This document shows positions 1 through 7,967 of a stretch of 64,000 nucleotides of DNA, in pieces (within the stretch, counting starts at the first letter, position 1; each line of letters opens with the position of its first letter). Made by a program: the position numbers and the translations under genes. The stretch comes from CALOAD01 sp942491415 (GTDB lineage Bacteria > Cyanobacteriota > Vampirovibrionia > Gastranaerophilales > CALOAD01): contig CALOAD010000014.1 of assembly GCA_942491415.1 (NCBI GenBank), forward strand, positions 1-64,000. Reading direction: 5' to 3'. The notes beneath the pieces are model-generated. The model ran no database searches. It worked only from the letters and a program-made list of their open reading frames with translations, and was not told where the DNA came from.

Positions 1-20
1 TGGAACCGGACGAAGAATAA
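1..20 (+). CDS. 3' end of an upstream gene (partial)
   Basis: One reading frame (codons beginning at base 3) is open from the window edge to a TAA at 18-20, ending in the residues EPDEE. The stop shares its last base with the aroE start codon (TAATG), the same stop-start coupling used between aroE and the next gene. This suggests a preceding co-transcribed gene whose identity cannot be read from six codons. Confidence 0.35.
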
Positions 21-868
21 TGTTCAAATTAGGCATTATCGGCTATCCTTTAGGTCATACACTTTCTCCCGTTATGCACGAAGCAGCATTAAAAGAAGTC
101 GGACTAAAAGGAAGCTATATTGTGCTTGAAACCAAACCGGAAGAACTTGACGAAAGAATAAAACAACTTCAAAAAGAAGGCTTCAAAGGGATAAACGTAA
201 CCATCCCCTATAAAGTAGCTATTTTAAACTATTTATCTTCTTTGGATAAATACTCACAGCTGGCAGGAGCTGTGAATACCGTTCGTTTTAATGCAGATGG
301 AACTATTGAAGGTTTTAATACTGATATTTACGGTTTTTTAAATGCTTTTTCTGAAGATCAAAAAAGATATTTAAAGGATAAATCGGCTTTAATATTAGGA
401 GCTGGTGGAGCAGCCAGAGCAGTTTCCATTGCATTGGCTACCGTTGGTGTGTCAAAACTTATTTTTTGCGTCAGAGCCCCTGAGAAAGCCTTTAAGTTAA
501 AGGAAGAAATCTCTCAGAAATTTAAGGGTTTAAAAATAGAAATACAAAAACTTGAAAATAATATTGATTTAAATGAAAACACTTTAGTGGTAAATACAAC
601 ACCTATTGGGATGGAAGGAAAATATGAAAACGACTCCCCATTGAGTGAATTTTCTATAAAAACATTAGCTAAAAGCTCAATCGTCTATGATTTGGTTTAT
701 AAACCAAGAGATACAAAATTAATTCAACTTGCATTAAAATATAAATTAGATACTATCGAGGGTCTTGAAATGCTTATTTTGCAAGGTGCAAAAGCTTTTG
801 AAATCTGGACTAAAACACAAGCTCCTGTCGACAAAATGAGGGCTTTAATACAGGAAAAACTTTCATAA
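20..868 (+). CDS. aroE: shikimate dehydrogenase (NADP+)
   Basis: Catalyses reduction of 3-dehydroshikimate to shikimate in the cytosolic aromatic amino acid pathway. The 282-residue length is normal for AroE. Visible motifs are the substrate-binding SLSP-type loop (TLSPVMHEA, residues 14-22), NVTIPYK with the catalytic lysine K65, the NTD motif with D102 pairing with it, and the Rossmann loop GAGGAARA (127-134) followed by NTTPIGM. The start ATG overlaps the stop of an upstream frame, and its own stop overlaps the next start (TAATG), so it sits inside an operon. The downstream partner is an exporter rather than an aro gene, so the grouping looks like transcriptional convenience. Confidence 0.95.
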   Translation: MFKLGIIGYPLGHTLSPVMHEAALKEVGLKGSYIVLETKPEELDERIKQLQKEGFKGINVTIPYKVAILNYLSSLDKYSQLAGAVNTVRFNADGTIEGFNTDIYGFLNAFSEDQKRYLKDKSALILGAGGAARAVSIALATVGVSKLIFCVRAPEKAFKLKEEISQKFKGLKIEIQKLENNIDLNENTLVVNTTPIGMEGKYENDSPLSEFSIKTLAKSSIVYDLVYKPRDTKLIQLALKYKLDTIEGLEMLILQGAKAFEIWTKTQAPVDKMRALIQEKLS

Positions 869-2064
869 TGCAGTCATTAAAAGAGCCTAATACAGTTGTA
901 GAAAATGAAAAATCAATAACCAAGCCCGTAAGTATACTCATTGCAGGGCATTTAACCGTAGATACTTATGGTGGTTTTTTAGCTCCCATTATGCCTTTTA
1001 TTGCAGCCAAGCTTGGTATTACAATTGCCTTTGCCAGTTTTATATATAGTCTTTCGCATTTAACATCTTCTATATTACAACCTTTATTCGGTCATATTTC
1101 TGATGGGATTTCAAAAAGGTTCTTTGTTTTTTGGGGTTTGATTTTAGCTTCAATTTTTATGAGCCTTACGGGTATTGCCTCGAGTGTATTTTTCCTTGCT
1201 ATTGCTGTAATATTAGGCAGTTTGGGTGTTGGATTGTATCATCCGCAAGCTACATCTCAAATAGGACATTTTAGTGGCAAAAAAATAAATTCAATAATGG
1301 CTATTTTCACGGCTGCGGGTTCTTTAGGCTATGCTCTGGGACCTATTGTTTCTTCTAACATGGTCAACAAGTGGGGTTTGGAATCTTTGCCTTGGGCTAT
1401 TTTTCCCGGAATAATGCTTGCTTTTATTTTATACAAATTTTTGCCTAAAATTCCAAAAATAAAAGAAACTACCGCCAAAGTAAAATTTAAAACAATCTGC
1501 AAAGAAGTTTGCGGCAACTCGACTTTAATTATTTTAACGATTATTTCAATAGTAAAAGCTATGCTGGTTCTTTCTTTTATAGTTTTGATGCCATTTTTAT
1601 GGAAAGAACTCGGTTATTCCATAAGCGCAATAGGAATTGCGGTCGCAATGTTCTCAGGGTTAGGAGGTTTAGCATCGTTTTTAGGTGGTTTTTTAGCAAA
1701 TAAGGTCGGTAGAAAAAATATATTCTACATCTCACTTTTGCCTATTTTCCCTATTGCTGCTGCTTCTATGCACTTTGTTGAAGCAATACCTTTGCTTTCA
1801 TTTGCGTTGTTTGCTTTTGTTGGATTTTTTACAATGCTTTCAATATCCGTAAATATAATAATGGCGCAACTCTGCGCACCAACTCATAAAGGGATGATAT
1901 CAGGTGTAATTGGCGGTTTTAGTTGGGGAGTTATGGGGGTATTTCTTACTCCGTTAGGATTTTTCGCACAAAAATTTGGTGTAACAAATGTATTAACTAT
2001 CGTTGGGTTAATGCCTTTGCTATCCGCTTTTTTAGTAAAAAAACTACCTGCTGAACTTGATTAA
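868..2064 (+). CDS. fsr: MFS exporter, fosmidomycin-resistance (Fsr)-like
   Basis: A 398-residue major facilitator with about 12 hydrophobic segments. The opening SILIAGHLTVDTYGGFLAP and the loop GHISDGISKR after the second membrane segment match the Fsr branch of drug exporters; YHPQATSQIG in the fifth helix region is also typical of that branch. It probably extrudes a small toxic compound using the proton gradient; the substrate is not known. Translation is coupled to aroE by a one-base overlap. It converges on the minus-strand gene at 2061, the two stop codons sharing three bases. Confidence 0.85.
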   Translation: MQSLKEPNTVVENEKSITKPVSILIAGHLTVDTYGGFLAPIMPFIAAKLGITIAFASFIYSLSHLTSSILQPLFGHISDGISKRFFVFWGLILASIFMSLTGIASSVFFLAIAVILGSLGVGLYHPQATSQIGHFSGKKINSIMAIFTAAGSLGYALGPIVSSNMVNKWGLESLPWAIFPGIMLAFILYKFLPKIPKIKETTAKVKFKTICKEVCGNSTLIILTIISIVKAMLVLSFIVLMPFLWKELGYSISAIGIAVAMFSGLGGLASFLGGFLANKVGRKNIFYISLLPIFPIAAASMHFVEAIPLLSFALFAFVGFFTMLSISVNIIMAQLCAPTHKGMISGVIGGFSWGVMGVFLTPLGFFAQKFGVTNVLTIVGLMPLLSAFLVKKLPAELD

Positions 2065-2315
2065 TCAAAAATCATTTTTTGAACTTCTGCATAAGGAATA
2101 GCTTTCAAGTCTTTTTCTAATGCATCCTGCTCATGAGTTTCTCCAATAAGGTCTAAAAGAATAACCCCTGAAGGAGAACATTTCCCGTCTGACACGTGAT
2201 GTAAACCCATTCTAGTTTTTATAATACAACCATGCTCTGAGATAACTCTTTGAAAATCTTGTGCGGTATTCATTCTTTGACCTAGCTTTACACCTAATAC
2301 TACTATTTTTTGCAT
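2061..2315 (-). CDS. TM1266-like iron-only hydrogenase system putative regulator
   Basis: An 84-residue protein resembling the small ACT/NikR-like family annotated as iron-only hydrogenase system regulator (TM1266 type). It opens with a KIVVLGVKL strand and continues with an HGCIIKTRMGLHH segment and a hydrophobic VILLDLIGETHEQDALEKDL core, the beta-alpha-beta order of that family. A strong ribosome binding site (AAAGGAG) lies 6 bases before the ATG. No [FeFe] hydrogenase or maturase gene is in the window, so its target cannot be inferred from context. It could equally be a free-standing ACT-type ligand sensor. Confidence 0.7.
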   Translation of the reverse strand: MQKIVVLGVKLGQRMNTAQDFQRVISEHGCIIKTRMGLHHVSDGKCSPSGVILLDLIGETHEQDALEKDLKAIPYAEVQKMIFD

Positions 2316-2580
2316 TGTTTACTCCTTTAAAAATTTTTAAAATCAGTTAATTAATTAACAACGATTATATAATTTAGCAAATATTTTATAACAAATATTT
2401 ATAAAAAATTAATAAACGCATGGGTAAATAAAGGAATTAATTTTTTAAAAAGTTGAATCGCCGGATAACTGAATTTGCCATTTAATAATACTTTTAAATT
2501 ATCAAAATCTTTATAGACTCAAGTTAAAAAGGTTATAGTAAATTTTGTATTAAGCAAAATAAACAGTCACGAGTAAGTAC

Positions 2581-2610
2581 TTGAACAAAAAAACAGGTTT
2601 ATGCTAAACT
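2581..2610 (+). promoter_or_regulatory. promoter of tRNA-Ser
   Basis: A -35 element TTGAAC (2581-2586) and a -10 element TAAACT (2605-2610) are separated by 18 bases, with an extended -10 TG at 2602-2603. The predicted start near 2617 lies 13 bases before the mature tRNA. The remaining bases between 2316 and 2580 hold no recognisable gene. Confidence 0.5.
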
Positions 2611-2629
2611 AAACTGGACAAATGAAGAA

Positions 2630-2718
2630 GGAGAAGTGGCCGAGCGGCTGAAGGCGGCTCCCTGCTAAGGAGTTATGTGGAGCGATCTGCATCGAGGGTT
2701 CGAATCCCTCCTTCTCCG
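2630..2718 (+). tRNA. tRNA-Ser (GCT)
   Basis: An 89-base class II tRNA. The acceptor stem GGAGAAG pairs with CTTCTCC, the anticodon loop reads CTGCTAA with anticodon GCT, a long variable arm follows, and the T arm GGTTCGAATCC is intact. The discriminator is G2718 and CCA is not encoded. Confidence 0.95.
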
Positions 2719-2745
2719 ATTCTTTTGTTGATAAAGTTTGAAAAA

Positions 2746-2772
2746 TAAATATTAAGCGCCTGTAGCTCAGCT
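2746..2772 (+). repeat. partial copy of the tRNA-Arg 5' end (27-bp direct repeat)
   Basis: These 27 bases are identical to 2841-2867, which cover the 10-base leader plus the first 17 bases of tRNA-Arg (acceptor 5' strand and start of the D arm). The copy then diverges into sequence able to fold as a three-way junction: CTCAGCT (2766-2772) pairs with AGCTGAG (2821-2827), enclosing hairpins at 2778-2796 and 2799-2820. It cannot form a functional tRNA. Confidence 0.8.
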
Positions 2773-2850
2773 AGGCCTTTGAGGATTTTCCTCAAAAAGT
2801 ATAGGAATTTCACTCTATACAGCTGAGATTAAAAAAATATTAAATATTAA

Positions 2851-2924
2851 GCGCCTGTAGCTCAGCTGGATAGAGTGTCTGGCTACGAACCAGAAGGTCG
2901 GGAGTTCGAATCTCTCCAGGCGTG
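2851..2924 (+). tRNA. tRNA-Arg (ACG)
   Basis: A 74-base tRNA with acceptor stem GCGCCTG pairing with CAGGCGT (one G-T pair), anticodon ACG in the loop CTACGAA, and T arm GAGTTCGAATCTC. CCA is not encoded. A terminator follows seven bases downstream. Its 5' end is duplicated upstream, and its 3' flank is duplicated at 6378-6439. Confidence 0.93.
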
Positions 2925-2930
2925 CTTCTA

Positions 2931-2956
2931 AAAAAATCCCTTTAGGGATTTTTTTT
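2931..2956 (+). terminator. rho-independent terminator after tRNA-Arg
   Basis: The stem AAAAATCCC/GGGATTTTT has a TTTA loop and a run of eight T. The right arm and T-tract are part of the 62-bp direct repeat that recurs at 6378, where the left arm is missing. Confidence 0.75.
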
Positions 2957-3002
2957 ATGCGAAATCATCGAGTTTCAATGAACGAAATTCCTGTAAATTT
3001 CT
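2941..3002 (+). repeat. 62-bp perfect direct repeat, copy 1 (att-like)
   Basis: Identical over 62 bases to 6378-6439. It starts inside the loop of the tRNA-Arg terminator and ends in CTGTAAATTTCT. The two copies bracket the HNH nuclease and SulP genes, as left and right junctions of an integrated island would. No integrase gene lies between them. Confidence 0.85.
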
Positions 3003-3052
3003 GTAAATTATCAGTCGGTTTGAGAATTTATATCAGGAAGTTTGAGAATATG

Positions 3053-4060
3053 CTATGAGCTGAGTTCCATTTCGTTATTTGAGCTAGTTTCAATTATCTT
3101 ACTTCCTTTAGACCTATTGCATTTCCAACATAATGTTTGTAGATTTTCTTCCGAGGTAATTCCATTCTTAGATAATGGGATTACATGATCAATTTCTAAT
3201 AATAAATTAGGCTCTTGTGCTGTTGATAAACCACAATTTTTACAAGTATAATTATCTCTAGTCTTAATTTTTTCTCTTAAAGCAGATGTCATTAATGCTC
3301 TTTGACCAGCTATACTTTTTTTAAATTTTATTAAATCTGCTAGGTAATTTATAAATTTATCTATGTTATTTATATCAAAAACTATATCGCAGGACATAGA
3401 ACTATTTCCTCCAGGACTTACATAATTAAAAGAATATTTCGGGAAGTAGAATTGACTAAAATCTATATCATTAAATCCTAATTTTTTAATAAGTTTTTTC
3501 TTTCTAAGTTTGATTATTAAGAAAGGTATCTTTTGGGATATATTTTCTATTATTTCATCTCTTTCTTTTTTTAATAAGATTTTCCCTTGTTCTGCAGCAG
3601 AAAAATTATTTAAAACACTTTCAAAATCAGCTAAAGTTTCTTCGTTTATTTTAATGTCAAAATATTTACAAATGTATTTAAATGGCTGTGCTTGAGCGCT
3701 TTTACAAACAGTTGCAGAACAATCGTAGACATTATCATTATTTTGCAATTTATTTAGCTCTGGTCGCTTGAAATTATAATTACTATTATCATTATAACTT
3801 GCAACGCCATAATCTGTAGTCTTAATATCAATATATGCTTCTTTGAGCTCTTCAATATGCTCATTTAAGTCATTACATTTTGAAGTATTTTTTCCAATGC
3901 TATCTTTAACTTTAAGAAATTTTTCTCCTTTATAATAAAAATATTCGAATGTTTGCCAAAATACTTCATATACAATCCATACTGCGACTAGAGCTAAAAC
4001 AAATGTTCCAAATATAGAAATTAAGAATATAGCTAAAAGGGCTAAAATTAAATATGGCAT
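3053..4060 (-). CDS. membrane-anchored HNH endonuclease
   Basis: A 335-residue protein with one N-terminal membrane span (residues 3-32), a charged cytoplasmic middle region, an YVSPGGNSSMS segment (213-223) and a C-terminal HNH nuclease domain (260-322). Zinc ligands are C273/C276 and C311/C314; the catalytic core shows D291-H292 and N306. The ATG follows a GAGG site at good spacing. HNH enzymes are metal-dependent DNases found in restriction, phage and defence systems; a membrane-tethered form is uncommon. The gene lies within the 62-bp repeat pair, so it was probably acquired horizontally. Its substrate, and any immunity or sensor partner, are not visible. Confidence 0.8.
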   Translation of the reverse strand: MPYLILALLAIFLISIFGTFVLALVAVWIVYEVFWQTFEYFYYKGEKFLKVKDSIGKNTSKCNDLNEHIEELKEAYIDIKTTDYGVASYNDNSNYNFKRPELNKLQNNDNVYDCSATVCKSAQAQPFKYICKYFDIKINEETLADFESVLNNFSAAEQGKILLKKERDEIIENISQKIPFLIIKLRKKKLIKKLGFNDIDFSQFYFPKYSFNYVSPGGNSSMSCDIVFDINNIDKFINYLADLIKFKKSIAGQRALMTSALREKIKTRDNYTCKNCGLSTAQEPNLLLEIDHVIPLSKNGITSEENLQTLCWKCNRSKGSKIIETSSNNEMELSS

Positions 4061-4183
4061 ATTCTTATCCTCATAAACTATTGATATTTTTAATGATTAT
4101 AACATAAAAATTCAAAATACAGCTTTCGAGCATTTCCACCTTGAATTTTCAAACAAAAATGTCCTCTTTTGTCCGCCTCCTCT

Positions 4184-4276
4184 TGTCATGCTGAACTTGT
4201 TTCAGCATCTATCCAATACCCGCTTATAGTCTATAATTTCACTATGGTCAGATTCCGCATCAAGTGCGGAATGACA
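4184..4276. repeat. REP-like double hairpin in a gene-free stretch
   Basis: The gap 4061-4477 has no convincing gene. It holds an element framed by TGTCAT (4184-4189) and ATGACA (4271-4276), with an inner hairpin GCTGAA/TTCAGC (4190-4206) and another TTCCGC/GCGGAA (4253-4271). A related TGTCAT...ATGACA hairpin occurs at 59909-59937, so this looks like a dispersed extragenic palindromic family. Confidence 0.55.
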
Positions 4277-4477
4277 TAATGTTTTATGACTTCATTCCCA
4301 AATATCCTCAATCACAGGACTTTTAAGGACAAAAATCAGCCAAATCCTCATTCCTTAAAAAATAATAAAAATCGCCAATCTTACTAATTTTGGGCTGATT
4401 TAGCTAACTTCCCTCGATTAACAAATGTCCTGTTAATGTATATTTTAAATAAAAATTGTGTGCTCAATTTCATGCTA

Positions 4478-6253
4478 CTAACTAATAGCAATGGCTTGTT
4501 CCAATGTATCAAAATGGTTAAGATTGAATTTTAATTTTATAATATCTGATTTTATAAGAACTTTTAGTGGTTGCTCTTGCACACCTACAAAAAGAATATT
4601 TTTCTTATTTTGTTGAAGTTCTTTCACCGAATGTTCTAATACAGTTAGTCCTGTAATATCAATAGCAGAAACGGAATCCATAATAAATATAATGGTATCC
4701 ACATTGCCCATAATATTACTTATAACTTTTACTGCCTTATCAGCTGCACCAAAAAATAATGGTCCGTTGATTTTGTAGCAAATGATATTATCCGCATCGA
4801 TATTGATATTATCATTTGAATTTTCAATAGGAACAATGCACCCACAAGTAACATCTGCCATTCTTTTCATAAATAAAAATGCTGCTAATACGATACCTAC
4901 ACATACACCAATTACCATATCAAATAAGATAGTGAGTAAAAAAGTAACTAAAAGGACAAAAGCATCGCTTTTAGGTCCTGTAATTAATATTTTCTTAAAT
5001 CTGGATATGTCCATCATCTCAAATGATACAATAACCAATAAAGCAGCTAATGCTGCCATTGGAATATAGGATATAACTGTAGCGGCAAAAATAATTATAA
5101 ACAAAACTGTTAGGGAGTGGACAGTTGCTGCAATTTGAGTTTTGCCTCCAAATCTAATATTAGTAGCAGTTCGAGCAATAGCCCCTGTAGCGGGAATACT
5201 TCCTAAGAAAGAGCCAAAGACATTACCAATTCCTAAACCTATAAGTTCAGCATTAGAATCATGTTTTGTATTTGTAATTCCATCAGCCACAACTGCTGAT
5301 AATAAAGATTCAATACTAGCTAAGATTGCAATAATAAAAGCAGGTAGTATAAGGAGTCTCAACTTCGAAACCATTACCAGAAAAGACTCTCCGCTAAAAT
5401 AATCCCAAGGCAGAATTAATTTGGGTAATGAATGAGGGATTCCATGAACAACAGAGCCGTCAATAATATTACTAAAGCTTGTCATTATGGTCGAAATATT
5501 AATATCGCTGAAATAACTAGTTATAGCAAAACAAAGTATTGAAACAAAAGGTAAAACAACAATAGGTGCAGGTATCTTTTTATTGAATTTCTTCCATATA
5601 ATCAACAAAGTTAGCGTTGAAACACCGGTAATTGTTTCGGGAATAGAAAATGACGGTAAAAAATGAACTAACGATAAAACTCGTTCAAAAAAATGGTTGG
5701 CTACATTTGGAATTTCTAACCCCAAAAAATCTTTTATTTGCAATGACATAATCACAAAACCTATGCCAGAGGTAAATCCTGTCGTGACGGGATAAGGAAT
5801 ATATTGTATAACTTTACCAAATCGGCAATATCCCATAATTATTAATATCAAACCTGCCAGAAATGTAGTAAAAATTAAACCTTGATAGCCATAAGTATTA
5901 GAAATAGGGAGTAATATAGCGACAAAAGCAGCAGTTGGTCCTGTAATTTGAAATTTTGAACCTCCTAAAATTGCTGATAATAAACCCGCAGTAATAATTG
6001 TATATAAGCCAACTTCTGGTGAAACTCCAGCAGCTATTGCCAATGATAAACCCAAAGGTATTGCAACTAAAGCAACTATAATTCCTGAAACTATATCTGA
6101 TTTGAATTCATTTACTGAATACTCTTTAGTAACAGCATTTTTAAAACATCGAAATGGAGAGTATAAGCTCATTTTGTCACTATTGATTTTATTATTAATG
6201 TCCATAAATTTATTCTGTTGTATTACTCCTATTTTTAAATTGCACAAGTTCAT
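4478..6253 (-). CDS. SulP-family anion transporter with STAS domain
   Basis: A 591-residue permease. After a soluble N-terminus come about 10-14 membrane segments starting near residue 52, with the family signature QITGPTAAFVAILLP, followed by a C-terminal STAS domain (about residues 480-590, with FIMDSVSAIDITG). SulP proteins move sulfate, bicarbonate, molybdate or dicarboxylates into the cell; the substrate cannot be assigned here. The first ATG has only a weak GAGTAAG site; in-frame ATG codons at 6205 and 6172 are possible alternative starts, and an AGGAG lies about 20 bases before the former. It is flanked by the 62-bp direct repeats together with the HNH gene, so it appears to be island cargo. 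Confidence 0.88.
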   Translation of the reverse strand: MNLCNLKIGVIQQNKFMDINNKINSDKMSLYSPFRCFKNAVTKEYSVNEFKSDIVSGIIVALVAIPLGLSLAIAAGVSPEVGLYTIITAGLLSAILGGSKFQITGPTAAFVAILLPISNTYGYQGLIFTTFLAGLILIIMGYCRFGKVIQYIPYPVTTGFTSGIGFVIMSLQIKDFLGLEIPNVANHFFERVLSLVHFLPSFSIPETITGVSTLTLLIIWKKFNKKIPAPIVVLPFVSILCFAITSYFSDINISTIMTSFSNIIDGSVVHGIPHSLPKLILPWDYFSGESFLVMVSKLRLLILPAFIIAILASIESLLSAVVADGITNTKHDSNAELIGLGIGNVFGSFLGSIPATGAIARTATNIRFGGKTQIAATVHSLTVLFIIIFAATVISYIPMAALAALLVIVSFEMMDISRFKKILITGPKSDAFVLLVTFLLTILFDMVIGVCVGIVLAAFLFMKRMADVTCGCIVPIENSNDNINIDADNIICYKINGPLFFGAADKAVKVISNIMGNVDTIIFIMDSVSAIDITGLTVLEHSVKELQQNKKNILFVGVQEQPLKVLIKSDIIKLKFNLNHFDTLEQAIAIS

Positions 6254-6377
6254 TCTTACTCTAAATTTGTAAAATGCAATAATTCTGCCGATAAATATTT
6301 TAAAATGTTAATATTGAGATTGGTTTTTTAAAACTTTAAACTTGTATTTTCCATTAAAAAAGTTCTGAACTCGTATA

Positions 6378-6439
6378 TTTAGGGATTTTTTTTATGCGAA
6401 ATCATCGAGTTTCAATGAACGAAATTCCTGTAAATTTCT
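6378..6439 (+). repeat. 62-bp perfect direct repeat, copy 2 (att-like)
   Basis: An exact second copy of 2941-3002, lacking the left arm of the tRNA-Arg terminator. It marks the right boundary of the putative HNH-SulP island, about 80 bases upstream of the next gene. Confidence 0.85.
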
Positions 6440-6516
6440 TTTAATTTAAAACTAAATTTGTTATTATAACTGATAATTAAATTGTTTTATTTTTAACTAA
6501 ACAGGACTTTTATTAA

Positions 6517-7143
6517 TTGAAAAAAACATTGTATTTTACATCTGAAAATATTGAAAACAAGGCTAAAAAGCTAATTAAAGAAATTGATAGGAAACAATCG
6601 GATTTTTGTATAAATAAATCAGCTCTTTTAGTTCTTGATATGCAGGATTTTTTCTTAAAAGAGTCTTCTCACGCTTTTATTCCAAGCTCTAGGGCGATAA
6701 TTGCAAACATAAAAAGGCTTGTAGAGTTTTTTTATGTTAATCAGCAACCCGTTTTTTTTACAAAACACCTTAATAATAAAAAAAATGCTCAAATGATGGA
6801 TATTTGGTGGAAAGAACTTATTGAAAAAGACAAAATAATCGATGAATTAAATACCGATAAATCTTTTATTATTGAAAAAAATCAATATGATGCTTTTTAT
6901 AACACTAATCTGGAAAAAATATTGAAAGAAAAACATATTGAGCAGGTTGTGATTACCGGTGTTATGACACATCTTTGTTGTGAGACAACAGCCAGAAGCT
7001 CTTTTGTTAGAGGATTTGAAGTTTTTTTCATTGCTGATTCAACTGCAACTTATAATGAAACATTTCATAAAGCATCATTAATAAATCTCTCACATGGTTT
7101 TGCAATACCCACTCTGACAAAGGAAATAGTATGTCAAAAGTGA
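6517..7143 (+). CDS. isochorismatase-family cysteine hydrolase
   Basis: A 208-residue alpha/beta hydrolase of the isochorismatase/nicotinamidase fold. The catalytic triad is visible: D41 in VLDMQDFF, K121 in EKNQYDAF and C154 in GVMTHLCCETT. The start is TTG at 6517, preceded by AGGA at 12 bases. The family hydrolyses amides or vinyl ethers of small cyclic molecules. The gene overlaps the next by 13 bases and heads a three-gene cassette with a flavin reductase and a radical SAM protein, so its substrate may relate to a shared modified metabolite. An N-terminal extension of about 35 residues precedes the fold. Confidence 0.85.
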   Translation: MKKTLYFTSENIENKAKKLIKEIDRKQSDFCINKSALLVLDMQDFFLKESSHAFIPSSRAIIANIKRLVEFFYVNQQPVFFTKHLNNKKNAQMMDIWWKELIEKDKIIDELNTDKSFIIEKNQYDAFYNTNLEKILKEKHIEQVVITGVMTHLCCETTARSSFVRGFEVFFIADSTATYNETFHKASLINLSHGFAIPTLTKEIVCQK

Positions 7144-7967
7144 TTGTTATAGGAGGTGGACCTGCGGGTATATCTGCTGCCATACAACTTAAGCGTTTTG
7201 ATATTGATGTCACAATTATTGAAAAAGATTCAATAGGAGGGTTGATTAAAAATGCTAATTTAATCGAAAATTATTTAGGATTTCCTTCAGGTATTACGGG
7301 CATTGAATATACCAACTTAATCAAAAAACAACTAGAGCAATATAATATTCCCGTTTTTTACGAAGAAGTCAAAAAGATTAGTAAAAATAAGGTCTTTGAA
7401 CTATCTACAAATTTAAAAAACTTCAAATGTAATTATCTTGTTGTTGCAACAGGTACAGTTCCTAAGAAAGCTGATTTTCCTCTTGATGAAAACGTTTCAG
7501 CTAAAATATTTTATGATATTCAAGGGTTATCCAATGTAAAAAATAAAAATATTGCTATTATCGGTGCCGGGGATGCAGCTTTTGACTATACTAGCACTCT
7601 TTTAAAGTCTAATAAAATAACCATTTTAAATAGAAGTGTTAAACCAAAAGCTCTACCATTGTTAATTGAAAGAGCTAAATGCAACAAAAATGTTTGTTAT
7701 ATTGAAAATATTAAGGTTAAAAAAGTTTCAAGAGTCTCTAAAAAGCTCATTTTGGAGACAACGAAAAATAAAATAGAAGTGGATTATATTATTTTAGCGA
7801 TAGGAAGAGTTCCAAACGATAAGTTTTTAACAGAAAATTTGAAGAATGATCCCGATTTTTATATGATAGGAGATGTTAAAAACGGAATTTTAAGGCAAAC
7901 GGCTATAGCGACAGGAGATGGGTTAAAGGTAGCACAGCAAATTTATGATAGAGAAAAACATTCTTAA
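7131..7967 (+). CDS. thioredoxin-reductase-like FAD/NAD(P) oxidoreductase lacking the redox CxxC
   Basis: A 278-residue two-dinucleotide-domain flavoprotein. FAD binding is shown by VIVIGGGPAG (about residues 4-13) and a late IGDV motif; NAD(P) binding by IAIIGAGDAAF near residue 145. Its size and order match low-molecular-weight thioredoxin reductase, but the CATC disulfide expected just before the second GxGxxA motif is absent. It therefore resembles the ferredoxin/flavodoxin-reductase-like branch and probably passes electrons from NAD(P)H to a partner protein. Overlaps at both ends (13 and 23 bases) suggest tight coupling with its neighbours, and electron supply to the downstream radical SAM protein is a reasonable inference. 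Confidence 0.82.
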   Translation: MSKVIVIGGGPAGISAAIQLKRFDIDVTIIEKDSIGGLIKNANLIENYLGFPSGITGIEYTNLIKKQLEQYNIPVFYEEVKKISKNKVFELSTNLKNFKCNYLVVATGTVPKKADFPLDENVSAKIFYDIQGLSNVKNKNIAIIGAGDAAFDYTSTLLKSNKITILNRSVKPKALPLLIERAKCNKNVCYIENIKVKKVSRVSKKLILETTKNKIEVDYIILAIGRVPNDKFLTENLKNDPDFYMIGDVKNGILRQTAIATGDGLKVAQQIYDREKHS

